Of a DNA stretch of 11,174 bases, positions 1 to 6,274 are shown piece after piece. Below the pieces are notes generated by a model. It was not told where the DNA came from. It worked only from the letters and a program-made list of their open reading frames with translations, and ran no database searches. The stretch lies in the NCBI GenBank assembly GCA_035471925.1, contig DATIPO010000167.1:1-11174 (forward strand), read 5' to 3'. The position numbers were made by a program, and so were the translations under genes. Each line of letters begins with the position of its first letter. The first letter of the stretch is position 1. This DNA is from JANQFM01 sp035471925. Lineage in GTDB: Bacteria; Acidobacteriota; UBA6911; RPQK01; DATIPO01.

Positions 1-61
1 TTTCGCCTTTTGCGTCAGCGAAGGTGACGAGTTCTTCCGGCAGAGAAACGACGATTCTCAT
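1..61 (-). CDS. Partial ribbon-helix-helix (antitoxin-like) protein, N-terminus only
   Basis: Only the first 20 codons are inside the window (MRIVVSLPEELVTFADAKGE); the gene runs off the left edge. A short beta strand (RIVVSLPEEL) followed by the start of a helix is the pattern at the N-terminus of CopG/ParD-type ribbon-helix-helix proteins, which bind DNA as dimers and are often antitoxins that repress their own operon. The ATG at 61 is the simplest start but has no good Shine-Dalgarno sequence; an in-frame GTG lies 13 codons upstream (98-100). The toxin partner, if any, would lie outside the window. Twenty residues cannot prove the family. Confidence 0.45.
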   Translation of the reverse strand, partial: MRIVVSLPEELVTFADAKGE

Positions 62-167
62 TTGGGCAGGGTTTTGGAGGCCGGAATCCGCGGCATCCAC
101 TAGCGCCCTCCTCGGCCAAGGGCAGTAGTGTGCCGGAGTCCCTTGACGTTACCTTCGCTCGTTGGAT

Positions 168-929
168 TTAGATCTGGTGGAGCACCGTAATGGCCAAGGC
201 GGCGGTTAGGAGGGCGAGTCCTAGGGGGCGGCCGAGGGGGCGGGCGCTGGGGAGGTTTTTCTCGCTGGCCATGAGGATGCCCAGGATGAGCATCCACAGG
301 AGGTGGGCGGTGGAGGCGGCGAACATGAGGAGCATGAGGGCCCAGCAGCAGCCTAGGCAGAAGAGTCCGTGGCGCCAGCCCAGGTGCAGGGCCGTCCAGG
401 CGTCGCGGCGGCCGCCCCAGTGTTGAGTGAGGAAGGCCAGCGGGGAGCGGCATTCGTCCAGGCAACGGTACTTGAGGGCGGAAAACTGGAAGGCGCCGGC
501 GATCAGGAACAGTCCCGCACTGGCGGCCCAGGGATTGGCCGAGAACCAGGGCCAGGAGTCCAGCCCGTAGGCCAGGGCCGGACGCAGTGCGGCCAAGAGC
601 AGTCCCAGGACAGCCCATGCCGTGATGTAGCCCGCCACCAGCGAAGCCGCCAGTGCGGCGGACCGCTGGCGCCGGCGCGTCATGCGCCGAAAGAGCAGGA
701 TGAGCGGCAGCGTGGCCGGCAGCATCATGGCTACCGACATCAGGACCCAGCCCAGCCAGAAGAGTCCGGCATGGGTCAAGCCCTGAGTCCAGGAGCGGGA
801 AGGCATCAGGTGGCCATGGAGAAGGTGTCCGGCCAAGGTGCCTTCCATGATCCACAGAGCCGCCCAGGCCAAGACGATGAGTCCGATCAGGACCGTCAGA
901 AATGAATTGCGCTGCAGCGCTGTTGGCAT
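168..929 (-). CDS. DUF2182 multi-span membrane protein
   Basis: A 253-residue hydrophobic protein with about seven predicted membrane segments (roughly residues 10-28, 52-80, 92-115, 132-151, 185-203, 206-222, 236-252). It carries the signatures I associate with DUF2182 (COG5486, described as a predicted metal-binding membrane protein): MMLPA at 68-72, FQFSALKYRCLDECRSP at 148-163 and a GWRHGLFCLGCCWALM block at 184-199. C156, C160, H187, C191, C194 and C195 are candidate metal or thiol residues. It starts 21 nt after the stop of the DUF1326 gene on the same strand, so the two are almost certainly co-transcribed. Its own ribosome site is weak (AAGG directly before the ATG), which suggests translational coupling. 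The biochemical role of the family is not established to my knowledge; metal handling is a guess from the Cys/His content. Confidence 0.88.
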   Translation of the reverse strand: MPTALQRNSFLTVLIGLIVLAWAALWIMEGTLAGHLLHGHLMPSRSWTQGLTHAGLFWLGWVLMSVAMMLPATLPLILLFRRMTRRRQRSAALAASLVAGYITAWAVLGLLLAALRPALAYGLDSWPWFSANPWAASAGLFLIAGAFQFSALKYRCLDECRSPLAFLTQHWGGRRDAWTALHLGWRHGLFCLGCCWALMLLMFAASTAHLLWMLILGILMASEKNLPSARPLGRPLGLALLTAALAITVLHQI

Positions 930-950
930 GGCCTTGAGCCCGTCGTCGCT

Positions 951-1559
951 CTAGGCCGCGTGCTCGAACAGGAACTTGCCTTGAATGGCGTTGTGTCCCT
1001 CGAGGTCGATGTCTTGACCCAGTCGTTCGGATTTCTGCCTGTAGGACAGCGCTTTACCCACATAGGCCGGTGACCCGGGGATCGTCGAAAAGATGGAGTC
1101 GACCAGTTGAGTGACCTCGCCGCTGGGACCCGTGAAAGGTTCCAATTCGGCGTGCACGGAATCGCCGATGCGAAGCGTGCCCTTGCCTCCTTCGACGTCG
1201 AATTGGATGGGGGCACGTTCCACGGCCAGCACTTCGCCGAAGAGCTGCACAAAGTCGGCGATGGGACCTCCAGCTTTGCCGCTGTAGACTTTCATAATGG
1301 CCTCGGTCTGCTCTTCATTGGCCTTGTCGTCGATGAAGACCACCGCCTTCCAGTTGCCGTCCAGCACGTTGCCCGGGATATGGACGGCCAAGGCCAAGGT
1401 CAGACCTGAAACGTCGACTCCGTCGATCTGCCCTTCATCGAAATGGTGAGCCAAGGCAGAGTCGCAGGTGCCTCTGTCGGGATCCTCTCCCACCCAGCAT
1501 GGGCAGAGCACCTGGCAATTACAGACTTCCAGCAAACGTCCTTTTAAATGGTAAGACAT
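951..1559 (-). CDS. DUF1326 cysteine-rich protein
   Basis: A 202-residue soluble protein with no signal peptide or membrane segment, matching DUF1326 (COG5588). The N-terminus MSYHLKGRLLEVCNC begins the family hallmark CNC-x3-CPC (C13, C15, C19, C21), followed by C32. The rest is predicted alpha/beta, with conserved-looking stretches ALAVHIPGN (57-64) and FLFEHAA at the C-terminus. I chose the ATG at 1559 because GGAGGAG sits 5 nt upstream; an in-frame ATG 27 codons further up has no such site and would add a tail unlike the family. It is the first gene of an operon with the DUF2182 membrane protein, a pairing I recall from other genomes. The clustered cysteines could bind a metal or cycle as thiols, but no reaction is known, so function is left open. 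Confidence 0.88.
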   Translation of the reverse strand: MSYHLKGRLLEVCNCQVLCPCWVGEDPDRGTCDSALAHHFDEGQIDGVDVSGLTLALAVHIPGNVLDGNWKAVVFIDDKANEEQTEAIMKVYSGKAGGPIADFVQLFGEVLAVERAPIQFDVEGGKGTLRIGDSVHAELEPFTGPSGEVTQLVDSIFSTIPGSPAYVGKALSYRQKSERLGQDIDLEGHNAIQGKFLFEHAA

Positions 1560-1800
1560 AAATCTCCTCCCCAGCAGTTGACTTTCATTCGACAGTATCG
1601 AAGCGGCCCACTCAATGCAAGGGAATCGGGAGATCGTCATGGTCCTTGCCGGCCTGAAGTTGCTCCGAGCTGGACGGCTAGAGCACGGGCAGATTTTGGA
1701 GAGGATTTCATTAGTTTTCGCTCAGGACATGCCTTTGGGAGATTGCTAGCCTGCCCTGACATCAGTTTTTCCAAACCGGAACCCAGGGAACGGAGGAGTC
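1560..1800. promoter_or_regulatory. Divergent intergenic region (DUF1326 / propeller protein)
   Basis: This 241-nt spacer must hold the promoters of the two divergent units. GGAGGAG just upstream of 1559 is the ribosome site of DUF1326 on the minus strand. On the minus strand a weak promoter-like pair exists: TTGCAT at 1620-1615 and TACTGT 17 nt downstream. GGAGGAG at 1792-1798 serves the plus-strand gene at 1801. I see no strong sigma70 promoter for the plus strand and no convincing small gene. Confidence 0.35.
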
Positions 1801-3393
1801 TTGAGGAAGCACTACTTGATAGCGGGTTGGATCGTCTTTTCCTTACTCATGGCCGCGGCCATGGCCCAAACCGTGGAAACGCTGGCGGGTCCGATTGACG
1901 CCAGCGGAGGAATCTCGGTGGACCGCAGCGGCAATGTCTACGTGGCCAACTACGGCCTGCGGCTGGACAACGCCAACGGCACCGACGTCTTCAGAATCTC
2001 GCCCCAAGGCGATGTGGAGCTGTTCGCTACGGGATTGCTGGGGGCCTCGGGCAACGATTTCAACTCCCAAGGAGACCTCTTCCAGTCCAACATCGCCGGC
2101 GGACGCATCAGCAGAATCACTCCCGAAGGCATGGTTTCGACTTTCGTCACCGCCGACATCGTCGGACCGGTGGGCGTGGCGGTCGACTCCACCGATACTG
2201 TCTTCGTAGCCAATTGCGGTGCCAACACCATCGCGCGCGTCACCCCCGAAGGCCAGTCGTCGCTCATCTCCACCAGCAACTTCCTCAACTGTCCCAATGG
2301 ACTGACGGTGGATGACGACGGCAATCTTTACACGTCCAATTTCAACGACAATTGGGTGGTGAAGATCGATCCCCAGGGGGTGACGACGCGCTTTGCGTCC
2401 ATCCCGGGAGGCGGCAACGGGCATATCACCTTCGCCAACGGAGTGCTGTATGTCTCGGGCTTCAGGGCCAACCAGATCTTCATGGTCACCCTGGACGGCC
2501 AAGTGTCGCTTCTGGCGGGTGCCGGAGCAGCGGGTTTCGGCCCCTTCGGCAACGACGACGGACCAGCCTCCGAGGCCACCTTCATCCACCCCAACGGCAT
2601 CCGGGCCAGTCCGGACGGCGATACGCTTTACATCAACTCCTCCATCCCCGCCCTGCTGCCGACCCTTAACCCCTCAATGGTGCGGGCCATTCGCGGACTG
2701 CGGGGACTGACCAGCCAACTCCACTTCTCGCAGTTCGGGGGCGGGAACGGGTTTGGCTCTGAACTGGTGCTTTACAATCCCTCGCAGTCCGCAACCTTGA
2801 GCGGCGATCTGGCGATCTACAACGAGGACGGCCTTCCCATCGCCCCTTTTGCCATCCTCAGCGGAGTGGAGGCCCCGGAAGGGCCCATCACCAACCTCCA
2901 GTTCGAACTGCCTCCGCTGGGCAGCGTCAGTTTCTCCTCTGATCCCGACAGCGTCCTGCAACTGGGTTCGGCTGTGGTCAAGGCCACCTCCAACATCTCG
3001 GGCGTGGTGCGCTTCGAAATCCCCGGCGCGGGCATCGCAGGAGTCGGTTCGGCATCTCCCTCTTCAGCCGTGATGGCGCCGGTCCGCAATCTGGCGGGCG
3101 TACAGACGGGAGTCGCCATCCGCAACCCGGGGATCGAAGACATCGATGTCGAACTGACGCTCAAGGACGCATCGGGTCAAGTCATCGCCGAAGGCAGGGA
3201 GCTGATCAGCGTGGCGGCCCAAGGACGCATCGCCTCCTTCATCGACGAACTCTTCCCTGACGCCGACCTGGAGGACTTTCAAGGAACCATCTGTGTGCTG
3301 GCGCTGAGCGGAGAAATCGCCGTGGTGGCTTTGGAGTTGGGGGCCCAGCCGGGGGAGTTTACGACTTTGCCGGTCAGTCCTATCGAGGAATGA
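1801..3393 (+). CDS. Secreted NHL-type beta-propeller protein with duplicated C-terminal module
   Basis: A 530-residue exported protein. The start is a TTG with GGAGGAG just upstream; it supplies the basic N-terminus (MRKH) needed for the signal peptide (residues 1-22, probable cleavage after AMA). Residues about 25-300 contain repeated propeller blades: GNVYVAN (45-51), GDLFQSN (91-97), DTVFVAN (132-138), GNLYTSN (174-180), GVLYVSG (214-220) and DTLYINS (274-280), several followed by I/V-x-x-I/V-T-P-E-G style turns. This is the NHL/SMP-30 type of propeller. Residues about 306-525 form a beta-rich region made of two related halves. It resembles a C-terminal module I have seen in acidobacterial secreted proteins, including the ending with FIDELFP and FTTLPVSP. 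Propellers of this type bind ligands or other proteins; no catalytic residues are evident, so the substrate is unknown. It is a single-gene unit converging on the downstream regulator. Confidence 0.82.
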   Translation: MRKHYLIAGWIVFSLLMAAAMAQTVETLAGPIDASGGISVDRSGNVYVANYGLRLDNANGTDVFRISPQGDVELFATGLLGASGNDFNSQGDLFQSNIAGGRISRITPEGMVSTFVTADIVGPVGVAVDSTDTVFVANCGANTIARVTPEGQSSLISTSNFLNCPNGLTVDDDGNLYTSNFNDNWVVKIDPQGVTTRFASIPGGGNGHITFANGVLYVSGFRANQIFMVTLDGQVSLLAGAGAAGFGPFGNDDGPASEATFIHPNGIRASPDGDTLYINSSIPALLPTLNPSMVRAIRGLRGLTSQLHFSQFGGGNGFGSELVLYNPSQSATLSGDLAIYNEDGLPIAPFAILSGVEAPEGPITNLQFELPPLGSVSFSSDPDSVLQLGSAVVKATSNISGVVRFEIPGAGIAGVGSASPSSAVMAPVRNLAGVQTGVAIRNPGIEDIDVELTLKDASGQVIAEGRELISVAAQGRIASFIDELFPDADLEDFQGTICVLALSGEIAVVALELGAQPGEFTTLPVSPIEE

Positions 3394-3408
3394 AAGTGTC
3401 CCCGACAG

Positions 3409-3451
3409 GGCTGGGAGCGGCTTTTCAGTTGCTCTCTTACCGCTCCCGGCC
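3409..3451. terminator. Possible bidirectional terminator hairpin between convergent genes
   Basis: A 12-bp stem (3409-3420 with 3440-3451, one G-U pair) contains a perfect GGGAGCGG / CCGCTCCC core and a 19-nt loop. It lies between the convergent stops at 3393 and 3472. Neither side has a U-run and the loop is long, so it is a candidate rather than a canonical intrinsic terminator. Confidence 0.35.
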
Positions 3452-3471
3452 TACCCCCAGGCTGGCCCTCG

Positions 3472-5160
3472 TCAGGAGAACGAACGGGAGAACTTGGGGG
3501 ACCGGCTTCGCTCCCGCAACTGGGCCGCTCTCTCCTTCATCTTGTTCAGGTAGCGCTGATAACCAGGGCTCCCCTTGAGGGGCAGAAAGGCGGGGTCGGA
3601 GGCGTCCCAACGGAAGAGAAGGCGACCCGCTTCCACAGTCCGGTCGAGCCACTGGGCGGCCTCCTCGGGGTGTCCCTTGAGAGAGGAGATGGCCGCCATC
3701 ATCCAAAACTGGGTCCAGTGATCGTCGTCCCGCCGCAGCAGCGATGCCCGCACCTGGTCGAGCAAACGATAGGCTTCCTCCCGGCGACCCCTTTGGAGCA
3801 TCAAATGGGCTCGGCGCAAGCGCACGTAGGGGTGTCCGGGCTGCCGGACTAGAATGCGCTGAAAGTACTGATCGGCTTCTTCGGCCCGTCCCCGCACAGC
3901 AGCCCGTTCTCCCAGACTGATCAAGCATTGGACGTTGTCGGGGAGATGGGCCAAAAGGGTCAGGCAGGGCCCTTCGGCTTTTCCCCATTTGCCCTGCAAC
4001 AGGTAAACGGTGGTGAGACGGGCGCGTTGGGCAGCTCCCATGGGCTCCAGTTCAATCGCCTGGAGCAGCCACATCTCGGCTTTTTCCAGTTGGTCCAAGG
4101 AAAGATGAATGAGACCGATTTCAGAGGCGATTTCTCCGTCGTGGGGCAAAAGAGCCCGGGCCTTGCTCAGCCACTTGAGCGCTTCATCGAGTGCCGCGCT
4201 GCGTTCGTAGAGCAATCCGACCCGCTTGGCGATCAAGCCGTCCTCGGGCAGGAGTTTGCCAGCCGCCAAATAGGCCTCCAGCGCGGCATCGTCACGCCCC
4301 CTGAGCCGCTCCAAGTCTCCCAGGGTGCCCAGAATGTCTCCTGAGCGGGGCTTGAGCCGGTCCGCCTCGCGGGCATGTCGGACAGCCGAATCCAATAGCG
4401 AGCGTCGGTAACCGTAGTGTTCCACCCTCGACAGCAGACTGCGCGCCAGCCCCAGATTGGCCTGAGCGCTCTCGGGATCCTCGCGCAAAGCCTGCAGGAA
4501 GAGAGAAAGGGCGTTCTCGTTGGCTAAAAAAGTCCCCTGCTGGAGAAAATGATCTCCCTGCTCGATCAATTGTTCGGCCCCCATCGGACCCGACGCCTGA
4601 CCATTCCCCGCCTCCGGGGCCCCGGCCCTGGAAACGACAACCGTGTGATCGTGCAGTCCCGAATGATAAGCGCCGAAGGCCAGCAAGAGGACGACCGATG
4701 CCAGGGCGGCGGGAAGGAGCCGCCATCTTCCCCGCAAGTGGGGGAATGCAGGCCATGCGTTGGGGGGAGTCCCGGGTGGAGACTCGTCACCCTCAGACGA
4801 AGAGGCTTCTGGCGTTTCGGAAGTCTCCTCAGAGATGAACTTGACCGGCGCGATCAGGCGATAGCCGCGCTTGGGCACCGTTTCGATTAAGGAATCCTTG
4901 GCTGATCCGCCGAAGGCCCGCCGGGCCTGAGAAACGACAGTGGTAACCGCCTCTTCCTTGACGAAAGTGCCTTCCCAGACATGATCGAGAAGCTCGCTGC
5001 GCGAAACCACCTCTCCCTGCCGTCGCGCCAGATAGACCAGCGTCTCCACGACTTTCGGCTGCAGTCTGACATCCCTCCCGCCGCATTGCAGACGGTTGAG
5101 CTGCGGCCAAAGCACAGCCTCGCCCATGCGGACTTGGCGCACACCCCTGAAAGAACGCAT
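3472..5160 (-). CDS. Membrane-tethered winged-helix / TPR transcriptional regulator (CadC-like)
   Basis: A 562-residue one-component regulator. Residues about 11-103 form an OmpR/ToxR-type winged helix: RDVRLQPKVVETLVYLARRQGEVVSR is followed by LLDHVWEG and the recognition helix EEAVTTVVSQARRAFG, ending in the wing TVPKRGYRL. An acidic linker (110-135) leads to one membrane segment (about 147-164), so the DNA-binding part is cytoplasmic. Residues about 195-540 are helical TPR-like repeats, predicted to be outside the membrane, where they would sense or bind a protein partner. I chose the ATG at 5160 because GGAGGAG lies just upstream; the in-frame ATG at 5202 has no ribosome site. It is divergent from the ArsR operon and convergent with the propeller gene. 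Its target is unknown; the divergent operon and its own promoter are candidates. This architecture is very common in Acidobacteriota. Confidence 0.88.
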   Translation of the reverse strand: MRSFRGVRQVRMGEAVLWPQLNRLQCGGRDVRLQPKVVETLVYLARRQGEVVSRSELLDHVWEGTFVKEEAVTTVVSQARRAFGGSAKDSLIETVPKRGYRLIAPVKFISEETSETPEASSSEGDESPPGTPPNAWPAFPHLRGRWRLLPAALASVVLLLAFGAYHSGLHDHTVVVSRAGAPEAGNGQASGPMGAEQLIEQGDHFLQQGTFLANENALSLFLQALREDPESAQANLGLARSLLSRVEHYGYRRSLLDSAVRHAREADRLKPRSGDILGTLGDLERLRGRDDAALEAYLAAGKLLPEDGLIAKRVGLLYERSAALDEALKWLSKARALLPHDGEIASEIGLIHLSLDQLEKAEMWLLQAIELEPMGAAQRARLTTVYLLQGKWGKAEGPCLTLLAHLPDNVQCLISLGERAAVRGRAEEADQYFQRILVRQPGHPYVRLRRAHLMLQRGRREEAYRLLDQVRASLLRRDDDHWTQFWMMAAISSLKGHPEEAAQWLDRTVEAGRLLFRWDASDPAFLPLKGSPGYQRYLNKMKERAAQLRERSRSPKFSRSFS

Positions 5161-5331
5161 GTCCTCCTCCCATTCCTTGGACAAATCAGCAATATCGAAC
5201 ATAGATGCGCTACGGCTCTAATTGGATCAATTGCGCCTTCCGCGCCTCCACCACGCACAGTGCCCTCGGCTCGGTCGCCCAGACGAGGTCCCTGTCGTCC
5301 GACTGAAACTTTTTCCTTGACACGTTGGCAT
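5161..5331. promoter_or_regulatory. Divergent promoter region (TPR regulator / ArsR operon)
   Basis: This spacer carries the regulator's ribosome site on the minus strand and the -35 of the ArsR promoter on the plus strand. An AT-rich inverted repeat, AATTG-GAT-CAATT (5220-5232), stands out in GC-rich surroundings upstream of the minus-strand gene and could be a regulator site. Minus-strand promoter elements are poor: TTGATC at 5230-5225 has only a weak -10 partner 17 nt further on. Confidence 0.3.
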
Positions 5332-5346
5332 CCGTAAGCATAGACT
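5317..5346 (+). promoter_or_regulatory. sigma70-type promoter of the ArsR operon
   Basis: A perfect TTGACA -35 (5317-5322) is followed after 18 nt by TAGACT (5341-5346), which has the TAnnnT form and 4 of 6 consensus bases. Initiation about 7 nt after the -10 would fall near 5353, practically on the start codon. The -10 lies inside the symmetric operator, so repressor binding would block RNA polymerase directly. Confidence 0.65.
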
Positions 5347-5367
5347 TACGTAAGTGATGACTTACGG
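5332..5367. promoter_or_regulatory. Probable ArsR operator: two overlapping dyads
   Basis: The element reads CCGTAAG-N6-CTTACGTAAG-N6-CTTACGG and is symmetric over all its arms. It can be read as two overlapping CGTAAG-N6-CTTACG dyads (5333-5350 and 5349-5366) sharing a central palindrome, ACTTACGTAAGT (5344-5355). It covers the -10 element and the start codon of the ArsR gene. That position and symmetry fit autorepression by two ArsR dimers. The assignment to this ArsR is inferred from position. Confidence 0.72.
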
Positions 5368-5704
5368 AAACGTGCTTCAGGCATTGGCGGACCCCACGCG
5401 GCGGGCCATATTCGAGCGGCTTCGCCGGGGCGAGCTAGCGGTTTGCGACTTAGCGGAAGGCCTGCCCGTGAGCCGTCCGGCTGTTTCTCAGCACCTCAGC
5501 GTGCTGCGGAAAGCCGGGCTGGTAAACGAAAGGCGGGACGGCGTGCGTCGTCTCTACCGCCTGGAACGCCGCGGTCTGCAAGCCTTGCGCGTCTACGTCG
5601 AGAGTTTCTGGGACGACGTGTTGGAGTCCTTCAAATCTGAGGCTGAAGCGCAACATCAAAAAACCAAGGAGAGAGGCGATGACTCAATCAGAAGTCAAGA
5701 GTGA
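5357..5704 (+). CDS. ArsR-family winged-helix repressor of SRPBCC operon
   Basis: A 115-residue winged-helix protein. ALADPTRRAIFERLRRGELAV (9-29) is the classic ArsR/SmtB N-terminal helix pair, VSRPAVSQHLSVLRKAGLV (38-56) is the helix-turn-helix with recognition helix, and ERRDGVRRLYRL (58-69) is the wing. The metal-site CxC in the DNA-recognition helix of true ArsR/SmtB sensors is absent, so it probably does not sense metal through that site. It belongs to the ArsR group that sits upstream of AHSA1/SRPBCC genes. There is no Shine-Dalgarno sequence: the predicted transcription start is within a few bases of ATG 5357 (a GTG at 5354 is also possible), implying a leaderless or nearly leaderless mRNA. 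Its end overlaps the next gene by 26 nt. The operator overlapping its start codon indicates autoregulation. The effector is unknown. Confidence 0.9.
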   Translation: MTYGNVLQALADPTRRAIFERLRRGELAVCDLAEGLPVSRPAVSQHLSVLRKAGLVNERRDGVRRLYRLERRGLQALRVYVESFWDDVLESFKSEAEAQHQKTKERGDDSIRSQE

Positions 5705-6164
5705 GGCGGACGTGAACAAGCAGGTCCGTCCGGTGCGCAAAACCATCGAAGTGGACTGTCCGCGTGATCAGGCCTTCGAAATCTTCACGGCGCGCATCAG
5801 CGACTGGTGGCCGCTGGCAACCTATTCGATCAGCCAGGAGAGGGCCGCCTCTTGCGGGTTCGAGCCCCGCGTGGGAGGCAAGGTCTACGAGGTGCGCGAC
5901 GACGGCCAGCGCTTTGAATGGGGCACATTGCTGGCTTGGGACGCTCCCCGGCGCATCGCAATGACCTGGCATCCGGGCTACGAAGAAGACAAGGCCCAGA
6001 AAGTGGAGGTTCAGTTTCACCAACTGGGCTCCAGGACCCGGGTTGAACTCGTCCATAGCGGATGGGAGGTCCTGGGCGAGAAAGCCGAGGAATCCCGCAA
6101 TAGCTACGAGGGCGGATGGGAGGAGGTGCTCAAGCAGCGCTACGCCCAGGCCTGCCGCCGCTGA
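5679..6164 (+). CDS. SRPBCC / AHSA1-like domain protein (cytoplasmic)
   Basis: A 161-residue protein with the START/Bet v1-like SRPBCC fold of the AHSA1 (COG3832) type. KTIEVDCPRDQAFEIFTARI (21-40) is the first strand and helix, and the WWPLATYSI segment (43-51) is typical. GGKVYEVRDDGQRFEWGTLLAWD (66-88) forms the central strands, and HSGWEVLGEKAEESRNSYEGGW (126-147) is the family's C-terminal helix. There is no signal peptide, so it is cytoplasmic. Such proteins form a deep hydrophobic cavity; ligands of most AHSA1-like members are unknown. The start has AAGGAGAG at 5666-5673. It overlaps the ArsR gene by 26 nt, so expression is coupled to the repressor. A likely role is binding or responding to a small hydrophobic molecule, but this is inference. 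Confidence 0.88.
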   Translation: MTQSEVKSEADVNKQVRPVRKTIEVDCPRDQAFEIFTARISDWWPLATYSISQERAASCGFEPRVGGKVYEVRDDGQRFEWGTLLAWDAPRRIAMTWHPGYEEDKAQKVEVQFHQLGSRTRVELVHSGWEVLGEKAEESRNSYEGGWEEVLKQRYAQACRR

Positions 6165-6274
6165 TCGGGAGAACTTGAAGGAACGCTCCCCGCGCCTGTG
6201 CCCGTCTGCATGCGGCTGCATGCGCCAGGAGAGAAGACCGCAAGCAACATCAAAAAGAACGAGGAGACAGAACA

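Noticed and set aside
117..145. CAAGGG / CCCTTG inverted repeat after the DUF2182 gene
   Set aside because: Six base pairs with a 17-nt loop and no U-run are too weak to call a terminator.
100..855. Alternative minus-strand frame over the DUF2182 gene
   Set aside because: The translation is Pro/Arg/His-rich and lacks structure, while the DUF2182 frame shows clear membrane segments and family motifs.
3390..3578. Short plus-strand open frame overlapping the propeller stop
   Set aside because: It runs into the end of the convergent regulator gene, lacks a ribosome site and has no family features.
6207..6224. Tandem CTGCATGCG repeat between the two SRPBCC genes
   Set aside because: Only two short copies built around the self-complementary GCATGC; no larger repeat or element is attached, so chance is a sufficient explanation.
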